From the NCBI GenBank assembly GCA_020081605.1, contig JAHREC010000011.1:4960001-5024000 (forward strand): a stretch of 64,000 nt of DNA, read 5' to 3'. The position numbers were made by a program, and so were the translations under genes. A model generated the notes under the pieces. That model saw only the letters and a program-made list of their open reading frames with translations, searched no databases and was not told the DNA's origin. Of the stretch, positions 33,310-43,331 are shown piece by piece (within the stretch, counting starts at the first letter, position 1; every line of letters starts with the position of its first letter). This DNA is from Albifimbria verrucaria (Eukaryota > Ascomycota > Sordariomycetes > Hypocreales > Stachybotryaceae).

Positions 33310-34713
33310 TTAAGGATATCTTTCGCATGGACTTAAGCTCTGTGCCATTTTTGCGTCTGCAGGAATCACGCCTGCTTTGACAGCAGATTTGTAGCACCAT
33401 CGCCAATCACCCGTGCCATCACACTTCCATGACCAGAAGATCCATCCATCCGATCGCTCAAACGCCTGAGCCTGTGCAGCCCAATACGCGCGATACCATG
33501 ATTCCTGGCCTTGATATTTGAACTCATCTGTGTGCTTGAGGCTGCTATTCACAGACAAAGACCATTCCCGACAACGACATTCTGGCCCATATTATCCTTG
33601 CAAGCTGTAGTGATATATCCCTTCTTGTTCATGGGATTAACACGCTTGTCGAAGCTCAAATAACGGTGCGCATCGAAGAATGCCATTTCCGTACTTGGCA
33701 AATACTCTCGAGGGTTTCCTGAGCCCCAGGAAGTACCCTTCACACTAAATTTAGCTGATGCCTCAACGATAGATGACTGCAGCAGATCTTACCATGAACT
33801 GAATATGCAAGCGGTTTGCTTTGGTTACTTTCAAGGTTTTCTCCATGTTTGTGATGCGTTCATATGCCTTTGGGTAAAAGTTTTTCACCATATCTGCAGC
33901 TTTATCTTCGAATTTCTTGATATGAACGGGTTCATTTAAAACTTGAAGAACGCCGACCGTTGAATAATTTCCGTTAGTGTGAATTCTCTTGGTCATCCAT
34001 TCAAGAAACTTGAGCCCTCGCTCATAATTCTCCGGGGTGTAAAACTCGGGTGTTACTAGAGACTGCAACCCAACTCCTTAGTAAAGGGTACTCAATAGTA
34101 AGAAGTGCGACTTACGTGTCCAGTAAACTGTTCATTTGGAGATTGTACGCCTGGCGCGCCGTGCAAATCTATAATGACGAAGATTCCGTGCTTTTTACAC
34201 CATCCAACTAAACGATCGAGGTATTTCAGACCCCCGCGAGGGTAATATTCTGTCTTGTAGACCAGGTCTTCGTATATCCAGAAGCCCACAGGGATGCGAA
34301 CGGTATTTAAACCAATCCAAGCTATTTGCTTGATATCATCCTCTGTAGTCCATGTATCCCAGTGAGTGTTGAAAGCTTTGTCGGCAGCAGCCTGTCCGAT
34401 GCCCTTAGTACATGCCCATTCGTCGTTGTAATCATGGCAGCCCATATTGCTCCATGAATCCTCGGCCATCCATCGTTCAACAATGAACTGACAGCCAAGA
34501 TTGACGCCACGAATTTTATCGAAATTGGGGAAGTTACGCTTAGCGAGGTGATTTTCTGCGTCCGACCTAGCACCTAACACGTAATTTGTCAAAATTGCAT
34601 GAAGTGTGGGATCAAGAATTGATTTAGGACTAGAATTTACCTCTCAACAGAGGAGTCCAGGCCGCGACAATCGGTATCAGGAAGAGGGTTGATTGCAATC
34701 TGCTTAACAACAT
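33310..34713 (-). CDS. secreted exo-beta-1,3-glucanase, GH5 (frame breaks)
   Basis: Hydrolyses beta-1,3-glucan in fungal or plant walls. Exons 34641-34713, 34116-34573, 33793-34062 and 33310-33744. The start (MLLSRLQSTLFLIPIVAAW) encodes a signal peptide on the short first exon. Landmarks: KIRGVNLGCQFIVERWM, LNTVRIPVGFWIYED, HGIFVIIDLHGAPG, the acid/base glutamate in GVLQVLNEPV, FDAHRYL and the nucleophile glutamate expected in VVVGEWS. The last motif is broken: one base is missing at CCC 33567-33569 (plus strand), so the raw reading stops just after it; the downstream HTDEFKYQGQESWYRAYWAAQ...GWIFWSWK fits the family. The exon 3 to exon 4 junction (33745-33792) needs two further bases to reach GTSWGSG and is not resolved. 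About 412 residues. A 16-T run lies about 100 bp upstream. Confidence 0.85.
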
Positions 34714-36637
34714 TGTCACAGAACCGTCTCGGTGTCTGGTTTAAGTACTGTTTTGTGTATGTGATAAGTGAGAGCCAGCAAAGAAGTGCTTTCTTGTGGT
34801 ATTCTTTTTTTTTTTTTTTTCAATGTTCGAAGCAATTGCTTCAACGTGGTTTCATCACTTCAGTGGTTCTCTTTCAGCATTTGACGACCATATCGTACAG
34901 TCGATCAAATCTGGGATGTTCTGCGCTTCGACTCTTTATATCCACGACCCAGCACCCCAATGCGGAATTATTCCGAACAAACTATATGAATATGATCTGA
35001 TTTCAGCACTGAGATCCAGATGCGTACGTGTTACGTCGATCTGCGACATGGTTTCTTGTCAGCTTGGTGGATCAAGGGCTGCGGCCAAGTGGGAGTTGGA
35101 TTGCAAGTGGAGTGCGGCTGGGAGAAATTAAACAGCGTCTCGGTATATGTGGACAACGAACAGAATCGTTGCAACGTAATGTGTCAAAGACCTTGGAAGC
35201 TAAGAAAGCTGAAGAATCTATTACTGTCTATCAAGCAATACTATTACCCATCAAGCATTGCTATGTTTTTCGGGGAGTCTTACCAAGGCCTGATATATGG
35301 AGACCATGTACCTCGAGGGAATATCTTGGTAATTCATATTTATAAACTCAAATACACCTTTTGGGACTTGATAGGCAAGTATCAAAAAACAATATTGGCA
35401 AAAGAGATCGCAAAAACCGGCATTTTCTTCCAGTTTTGCTAGTATCTTGTTCGAAACACTTTGTGGCTATGGCTAAGGTTCCTGCAGTTGAGTGGAAAAT
35501 GGAGGCGGGTTAAGCCCAGGCAATTGTCAGAAACGGGAAATCCGTAACGACGAGATGGTAGACGCAATTCCTTCCAATAATCCCCACTATTAGCTTACCG
35601 ATATACGATCTAAAACCTGATTTGTGGAGATCATTTCCTGTGTCCATTACTTCTTGTAATCAATAACAACATTTTAGTACCTAGAACTCCGACGAGTAAT
35701 GCAAATGTTTAATAGATAATGACAATCTTTTATGTATCTTGATTTGAGCCCTGGTTTATCCAGACTATGTTGTATTCTTTCCTTTGCCTGCCATTAAGGT
35801 CTTTACAATTGAGGATTCTAGTAATTACCCTCGACAAAAGCAGCCATAAGTTTGCATACTCATATGCTAGAATCTCGAACAACAACAGAGATCTTTGTAC
35901 CAAGCGTTGCCTCATCGTCGAAACCAGCAAGACATAAATGCTTCCCAGATTTAGAGTTCCTGCTACGAGGCTCATGGTCAATGCTGAGATGATGTTTGCC
36001 ATCCATCTCGCCGCTAGATGCTTGGTAGTTAATATTGGGATTGTCAAAGATACCCAACACTGTCCTGACTACTTGGAGACCCTGTGTAAGAAGCAAGGCC
36101 AAGCCTAGAAGCCATCATTTGAAGGCATTTCTACTGCCCATTGTGGGCTTTGAGGATACTTGTCTTCCTTCGTCGTCAGTGGAAGATTCATAGAGGTGCA
36201 ATCTACCCCATATTCGTCAAATAGCCAATTGAATTAGCGGAGTTGAGCGATGGGTTCAATAGGTCGCAGCATTTCAATTTTTCTTTCTATTTTTTCGTGC
36301 GAGTTATAACCCTATTATTTGTTATCCTTGCCGTTTGGGAGTGATAGACATAGCCTTAGTTTGCTGATGCATTCAACGGTCAACCCCTTGTGGCTTTCAT
36401 AGACTCAAAAGAACCAGTGAATCATATAATAGGATGTGCGGCTGCTTACGGATGTATGCCGTTGTCAGTTGACAGCTAAGCCGTTACAAAACGTCAAATA
36501 CGCCACAACCATAATTGTATCATATATCATCGGTATAGGGAAGATGATAAGTGCAATTGTATGGAAACAGAAATGGAAATGAATGAAGCTATCAGACTTG
36601 GATGCCGTATGATTTTGGTGATATTCTATTAACTTGA
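34714..36637. other. 1.9 kb intergenic region with poly(T) tract
   Basis: A run of 16 T lies at 34805-34820, a poly(dA:dT) element in the glucanase promoter. Open frames at 35020-35442 (+) and 35730-36102 (-) have no signal peptide, motif or intron-linked extension, and I do not call them. Confidence 0.5.
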
Positions 36638-38107
36638 TCAACTAGTTCCTAGAGCGTATTCCCTTATGGCTGGTTCATCAACCACCTTAGGTAGATAAAG
36701 CAGTAATGATAAACCCGCAGTCAGAATGGCATTTTCAGTGACCAGAAGTTCATCTAATCCTAGCCCCGGTGCCAAATAGGTACTGCAAATTTCCTCCACA
36801 GCGATCCTTGATAAGTTTCCAGGCCCATCGTTTGTAAGCGCATCTACAGCTACAGCGAATGCCAACGGATTGTAGAGGACGCCTTCATGTGTGTAAAAGT
36901 GCCGGCCGGGTAGGTAGCACAAACTTTTTGGACCTCGAAATTTGTGACACCAACTTTTCGAGAATCAAGTAAGAAGGCAGAAGCTTCGAGCCCTCGTTGC
37001 GGTTGGACAATTTCATCAAAGAAACTGGAGTATATGCTTGTGGTTGGAACGTAGCCAGAATCTCCGCCATTTGACCGCAACGTATTGATGAATTCACTGC
37101 CAGCTTGCTGCTGTACAACACTTGGGTCATTGGTGACCCCAAGATGCTCACTGCGTTTGATAACACAGTGCCCTTATAGTCAGCACTAATAGCGACATGG
37201 TCAGAAGTGACATGACGCGTCGAGGGCCAATACTTGAATGCCCACTGCACGTTAAGATTACCTTGTGACCACGCAATGACGGATACATTGCGCTCAGTAA
37301 TAGAGGCAATATAGTTGATAGCGTATGCAGCGTATTCCGCATTGACTTGGGCATCATCAAGGAGGAATCCAGGAACGTTGACCCATACAGGGTCAGCCCA
37401 ATCTGTTTCCGATAACAATGGAATAAAGTTACCGGCAAACGTAATATAGCCAGTGTTACCAGTTCCTGGGAATAGAATGACGGGCAGTTTCTTTCCAAAG
37501 GTAAAACTTTCCGGAACATAAATAGCCGCGCGGAGTTTGTCTTCAGGGACGGTGTAGGTTGCATCACAGGAAGTTTTAGGATAGACCGATGTTGGGGGTC
37601 CTTATTTCTATGAATCTTTAGCTTCCATCAATTCCATAAACATACAAACAAACTTACATGTTACTGTGACTGTTTTCCCCAGAGACAAATCCATCAGCGA
37701 GTGCAAGCAAGTCCCCGACGCTGCCCGATATAATACCATTCGCGATCAAATGAGCATTATACTCGACAATGTTTGAGGGGTTGCTGTGCCTAAGAACTCG
37801 ATGACCCTCGAAGCGCCATCAATATTTGTTGGAGTAGCTGTTGGAACCAGCTGCTTCACAGCATCAATTGCCCTGTCTCTGTCGTTTGCTTCGAGAGCAT
37901 TATGTATTTGGTCCAGAAGGCCCTGAACTAGGCCAACTACAACGCCGCTCCCGACACCCTGAACAACTCCGTCAACGGCTTTCCCAAGGTCGCCTAGAAT
38001 TTGGCGATCTTCCAGTGTTAGTGTGGGCCGCTCCTCTTTGGCTGCGGAATAGCAATGGTTCGATAGGCCAAAGAAAGACAGGCGGCGAGGATGAAAAGAG
38101 TCCTCAT
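36638..38107 (-). CDS. secreted CALB-like lipase (about five frame breaks)
   Basis: Alpha/beta hydrolase resembling Candida antarctica lipase B, acting on esters. Exon 1 is 37658-38107 and exon 2 36638-37607 (50 bp intron, GTAAGT donor). A signal peptide (MRTLFILAACLSLAYRTIA) leads a helical pre-domain, then PVILFPGTGNTG (oxyanion loop), the nucleophile serine in VIAWSQGN, SADYKGTVLS, the aspartate in SSFFDEIVQP and the histidine in FYTHEGVLYNP. These match CALB motifs (TWSQG, ATDEIVQP, DHAG-type histidine). Missing bases are indicated at GGG 38025-38027, GGGG 37777-37780, GGGGG 37594-37598, about 37117-37121 and AAAA 36895-36898 (plus-strand coordinates); with five bases the protein is 474 residues. 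Five defects make this the most disturbed gene, but all catalytic residues survive, which argues for sequence error over decay. Confidence 0.8.
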
Positions 38108-38977
38108 GTTAATTGATGTATAAATTCAACCATAGATGATGAGCTGCTAAGGCCTGAATGTGATACTGTATACCCTTTTGGCTCTCCAGGAACGTAACGT
38201 CAAAGAGGAAACATAACTAGCCCGTAGTTTTGTAGGCACTTTCATGCATCATAAAGCATTTGTAGTCCTCCTCATTTTTGGATGTTGCGCAACTGTACCG
38301 TATTGTGAGCGTCTAACGATCTACCTTTAGTTCTTACTGCCCAACCAACCGGGCGCTTTACTCCGATCTTGACCATATGCAAAGAGATCTATGACGATCA
38401 CTGCTGCCGGAATGCACGGCCACTTGGTGTCGAACTCCACGCTTAACGAACCTGGCCAAGAGCTAGTGTACGCGCTATTGGGAGCATCGCCAAAACAGGG
38501 CAGGCTACTCCACAGACTAGGACAAATCCTTCAATCTGTAGACTGATGAGGTTATCGATCTCTGTTAGATACCGAATTAGGGTGGATCAGAACTGTTAGT
38601 CCTATGGAACTGCGGACGCAAGCCATGCTGAAATATCCATGTTCACCCAATCACTTTTCCTGAAGGGCTGAGCAATGAAGAGAGAGATCTCCTAGTACAC
38701 GGTGCTTCAACACTTCCGTCAAGAAAACAGATAGAGAGAGCCTGTACCCTACCATAACCAAGGTATTGAGGACTAACGAAAATCTTCTGCTTAGAACCGA
38801 CAGTCAATGAGAACAATAAAGCAGCTGGTTGAACTATTTTCCTTGCTGGTTTATGATCTGGCATTTCATAACCCTGCAGGGATGCAATATGTAATGTAAT
38901 TCGCCCCACATAGTCTTCCTTGGTCTCCTCGTTCCCCTCGCATTTGTTGTTTCTCGTTTGTTGTCCCTTGATTACTC
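38108..38977. other. divergent intergenic, lipase / Zn2Cys6 regulator
   Basis: Shared promoter space of the lipase and the regulator read outward. No gene; the frame at 38643-38909 (-) has no motif. Confidence 0.5.
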
Positions 38978-40199
38978 ATGCCCACGCATCACGCTGCCCC
39001 TTCCACGCACCCGTTATACCGAAAAGTCAGGACTGGACGTGTTTCCTGCAAGAGGCGTCGAGTTAAAGTGAGCCTGTAGCTTCTGATCAAGTTCAACAGT
39101 CTATAGTGAACTGCCTGTTGACAATACAACCCGTAGTGCGACGAGACGATGCCGACGTGCCGAAGTTGCGAGAGGAATTCTCTCCAATGCAGCTACCTGG
39201 CACCAGCAGCTGGTGACAGCCTTGCTGAGACCTCTAATTTTTATTCGGTGACTTCCAGCTTTTACATCATTGGAATGTATCTACTGCCAACTCTCTCGCG
39301 CAAGACCAAGGCTTGCAGCGAGCGATGCGAGAAGTCCTCCCCGTCCTCGCCCTTAATCATGAATACCTTCTGTAAGTCCTGCTTCCTGTATCAAACTTGC
39401 TTGTCCAGCTTGTTTTCTGCCATAGCCTTAGGCACGCGTTGCTAGCTTTGTCCTCCATTCATACGGCCTATCTCCGACCAGCTGAAGCAGAAACATATGA
39501 GTTGCTGGCGACCCATCACCGGAGTCTAGCTCTTCCACCGTATCGTGAAGCCCTAACTTCCATCACGGAGTCCAATTGTCACCCTCTCTATGCATGCAGT
39601 CATCTGGTCACTAAATGCGCTTTTGCAAGCCCGCAAATGCGACTCAACATGGTCTTGTCCCCAAGCGTTGGCACTGCGTCAGAATTTATTAACCTTCTAC
39701 GTGGTGCTTTTTCCATACATAATTTCGCTTTTGAGTGGCTCTCTAATGGGCCCTTGGGCTTCTGCCTCGAAAAGCCACTTAATACAAACCCAGATCTTGA
39801 TCTGAACCCTGACGACTTTCGCCTGGCACGGCTCTTGCATGTGCTGCTTATCGATGACTCTGGTGAAATCAGTATTTGCTGCGGTGCCTTGAATAGCTTT
39901 CGAAACTGTTTGCAATGGCCGCTACACCTAATCAGACTATTTCCACCAAGACCCTTGCTTTCTCGTGGCCAATACAGGTCCTGAAGCAGTACCTTTCCTT
40001 AATCAATGCAAGAAAACCAGAGGCTTTAGTTATATTGGCACATTATGCCATAATGTTACAGATGATCGATTCTCTATGGTTTATGAAGGGATGGGCTACT
40101 AGAGTTTTGGAAGAGTGTCAGCAGAATTTGGAATCGAAATGGCACTTTCATCTAGCCTGGCCAATCTCTGTCGTCGGACCTGATACTAAAGTGCAGTGA
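38978..40199 (+). CDS. Zn(II)2Cys6 transcription factor, UPC2-like, first zinc Cys replaced (two frame breaks)
   Basis: Nuclear DNA-binding regulator. Exons 38978-39067, 39137-39371 and 39426-40199. The zinc cluster is split by intron 1 and reads RTGRVSCKRRRVK then CDETMPTCRSCERNSLQC: five of the six cysteines are present, but the first (normally TGC in RxGC) is Arg, codon CGT at about 39035. The middle region (FQLLHHWNVSTANSL, LPVLALNHEYLLLRHALLALSSIHTAYL) is typical of the fungal-specific UPC2-like domain. Frames break at TTTTT 39238-39242 and AAA 39903-39905; with both bases the protein is 366 residues. The neighbour on the left is a divergent lipase, which it could control; this is only positional. 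The missing cysteine may impair zinc binding. Confidence 0.8.
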
Positions 40200-41049
40200 T
40201 CGAATCATATTACATCACTTCATGCCAAACAGTACTTTGACGTTTCGTAGAGTTGCATCATTCTCGTAACTGTGTTTGTCATCGAGCATATTGCGCTATC
40301 ATAAGGCTTAATCACAATGAAGTATTGAAATGTGTAATTTCCTTACGGCCTTGCCGGCTTTCAAATTCGTTTGGTCATGATTCATGCCTACTATCGAGAT
40401 ATGAAGTTCGTCAATCTTAGTATCGAATTATGTGCCACGTTCGAGATTTATTCCTACCTTACACACAACTAGACTAGCAGCGATCGGTTAACAACTACAT
40501 GGCTGGAGGTGAGACACATAACTTTACTCAAGGAATACTGTAAACCGAATTTCAGGCGCCAATAATTGACAGTCTGTCGTTGGAATACGAATCAAAATTT
40601 GTGTAGTCTCCGAGCCCTGAGAAAGAGTAAGTCGGATGAAGGACGGTGTAGGGCTTGTAATCTCAGCTACTGAGTCAATGGTTCGGACAATATCTATTAG
40701 CCTAGTAGACAGCAAGGGAGGTCAAGGATCAAGTCAGATATAAATAATAATCAAGCACTATATAAACCACTTAGAACTTAGAGTATATGTAAAGCATCCA
40801 AGAGTGCGGTATCCTACTTAACCAAATAGTCAATGGTGTAACTAAAAGTCCTAAAGCAAGCAAAATTCATTCAAAACTTGGCCCTCAGACGCTGCGCTTG
40901 AAGAGTAACCATTTCCATGCTAGGTAGTTGTATGACAATATTTCTATACCCGGCTAATCGTCGAGCATACAGATGATTCATTTTCAGGCGCGAGGCCATA
41001 CTTACTGTAGCTGGAGGCTAGAGCGTTCCATCAAAGACCAAACACTCCT
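40200..41049. other. intergenic between regulator and GH43, no gene recognised
   Basis: Convergent 3' flanks. The frame at 40524-40715 (-) has no signature. Confidence 0.5.
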
Positions 41050-42593
41050 TCAGACAGGTACTGGGGCGTACGCAAACCATTCATGAATTCCTACCCTCCA
41101 TACCGACCGTTGCTCCCAGAGGCATTAATAATGGCCCTGATTGATGTTGTAGTAATTGTGTTGAACCTAACTTCGGGAGGATTGCGACTCGGCGCCGTAG
41201 GGTAACCGCCAGAGCTAGTTACAGTAACAGCCTGCCAACTTCCGCTGGATGTGAGGTACTCGATGCGCCAATTAGCAGGTGGAGGCACACCTATATTTGA
41301 CCCCGCTGGTTGATCGGTAAAGAATGATATCGCGACACCGTTGAGTTGCTGCTGAGTGGGCCACTTGTACGTTAACTGATTGGTAGCAGGAGACCTCGTA
41401 TCTGCCCATGATGACCAATAGTCTGGTGGTAGCGGGTTCTGTAAGATTCGCTCATCGTTGAGAGCAGCGATCCAATATTGTACAGGCGTAACATTAGCCG
41501 ACGTTGCTGTTGCAAGAGGGGCAATATTTCTACTTGGTGGTCGTGGGGCAGTGAGTTCGGAACGCCATGTTGGTTGAATCTTCCGAATACTTGGTGGACT
41601 AGCACTGTCATCCCATGTTGCTTTATCAAAAGCTACCGAGCGGCGGAAATGACCGCCGTTGATAGCATCTGCGGTATGATAGGTGAACCACCAATTGCTT
41701 CCTTGCTGGATCAAGCCGGGGTGAGAGGTTGTCGAGGAAACAATGTCCAAAATGACACCTCGAAAGGTCCAAGGACCCAGCGGGTTTGTAGCAGTACCAT
41801 AAGCTATGCAAGCGTGATAGCTAGTTGGTGAGCAAGGTGAGCCGGGGCCAGCATTATTGGCAGCATATAGCAAATAGTAAGTACTCCCTCGCTTGGTCAG
41901 CCACGGAGCCTCGAAGAATCCGGTAAGTGAGTTGACAGTAACTATACTGCCTTTTGTTGTAACCATATCCGTAGCAAGTTCAATGCCGCGTAAATTGTTA
42001 AATGATCCCCAATAGAGGAATACTCGGCTGGCTGCTGTATCCACATACACCGTCGGGTCAATGTTGTGAATATTATTGCTGACAGGAATCCGTTGAGAAA
42101 TTATGGGGCCCGACGGATGAGCATCAACGAATGGGCCGGTTGGACTTTTGGAGACAGCTACACCAATCGAAAAAGCATCGGCTGCACCATTCCGCTGCTG
42201 AACTGGCGCGTAAAGGTAGTACTGCCCATCTATTCCTCGCACAACCTGGCCAGCAAATGCACTGCCACTATAAGCCCAGGAGAAAAGCTCCGGTCTTGCA
42301 ACATTGCGATGCAGCTTCCACTGACCACCAGCTGGGTTTGGGTTCGTTGTCTCGAAAAGCATCCATTCATTCATGACAAAGTCGTTGGTGGTTGCACCGG
42401 CCTCATCCCTACCAGCAAAAATGTACAACTTGTCGTCAACAACCAATGGGGCAGGGTCAGCTGAATAGATGGAACCATCATATAGAATTGGATTGCCTGT
42501 AGAAGTGAAATTTATAGGCTCTCGCTTCTCAACTGCAACGGCTTCTAGGCGACTGAACAAATTGGCAGCCACTAGGCCTAGTAAGACCTTCAT
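41050..42593 (-). CDS. secreted GH43 glycosidase with C-terminal galactose-binding-like domain (one frame break)
   Basis: Hydrolyses arabinan or xylan side chains (arabinofuranosidase/xylosidase family). Start M at 42593 (MKVLLGLVAANLFSRLEA) gives a signal peptide; the frame is also open from 42623. Catalytic acids: Asp in ADPAPLVVDDKLYIFAGRDE (general base, about residue 45), Asp in NNIHNIDPTVYVD (pKa modulator) and Glu in TGFFEAPWLTKRGS (general acid). Five-bladed propeller repeats are followed by a beta-sandwich tail from about residue 360 (RNIAPLATATSANV...), resembling a galactose-binding module. One base missing at CCC 41094-41096 (plus strand) truncates it; the next frame adds VGIHEWFAYAPVPV, a conserved end. 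514 residues, single exon. Divergent from a DUF5695-like gene across a promoter with paired CreA hexamers. Confidence 0.88.
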
Positions 42594-42623
42594 GATGACT
42601 ACTGGTCGAACGCGAGGAGACAC

Positions 42624-43331
42624 ATTCGTTTTAGAAAATATGATGGTCTATGATGAAAGCCCCTCGTTTAAGTAGTTCAGTTAGCTTAAAGTCTGGCAGT
42701 TATCAAACGGAACTTCTTCTATATCAAGGGATTGTGACGGAGAATTGAAAGCCGAATTATTCCTGGTTGCGTAAGTGGTATTCATTACGTTTATATTACC
42801 ATAGGGTAGAGCACACACCAAGCTAAGCGAAACACATTTCTATAAGTGAAGCGGGTATGACTATATACCGAAGTCATGAATGACCATTATCGTGTGTTCT
42901 CCAATTCGCATTTTCGTCCCAACCTTTGGGCGACTGCAACCCCCACAATCGTGGGGAATCACTCCACCAAGTAGGTGGTTTTCCGATTCATGGAAAATTA
43001 ATAATATAAGCGGACCATGATTTCCCTCAATCTTCTATACGAGCCAGCGGGACATTATTTACTAGCGCACGAACGAGAAGCAATTATTTGCTTTGTCAGT
43101 TAACTACGAATCGACGGTTAACTGAGCACCAGTTCGAAACCAACCGGCTATAACATAAACTTATGCCCTCTCTTGAGCGAGCTTGTTTCTAGATATAAGC
43201 CTGGATATTGAAGCCAGGTTTGTTTGGTGTACCACGGAGCTTCTTTACTATTTGATGACCTCATATTTGGAGTAGAAGGCCTGTTAATCAATCACTCTTT
43301 TCACGTCCCAAGGGACAGAAATAACGTGACT
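42624..43331. other. divergent promoter region, GH43 / DUF5695-like
   Basis: Separates the two outward-reading secreted-hydrolase genes. It contains the CreA inverted repeat at 42941-42956 and one GGCTATA element at 43146-43152, which fits the XYR1-type pattern GGC(A/T)4. Confidence 0.5.
42941..42956. promoter_or_regulatory. inverted pair of CreA/CRE1 hexamers
   Basis: CCCCAC, a four-base spacer and GTGGGG form a perfect inverted repeat, with one SYGGRG site (GTGGGG) on each strand. CreA/CRE1 represses glycosidase genes on glucose, and paired sites are the functional form in several promoters. It is 348 bp from the GH43 start and 376 bp from the other start, almost midway. The base pattern is seen; binding is inferred. 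Confidence 0.5.

Noticed and set aside
35020..35442. 140-codon open frame on the plus strand
   Set aside because: No recognisable motif; mixed composition typical of chance frames.
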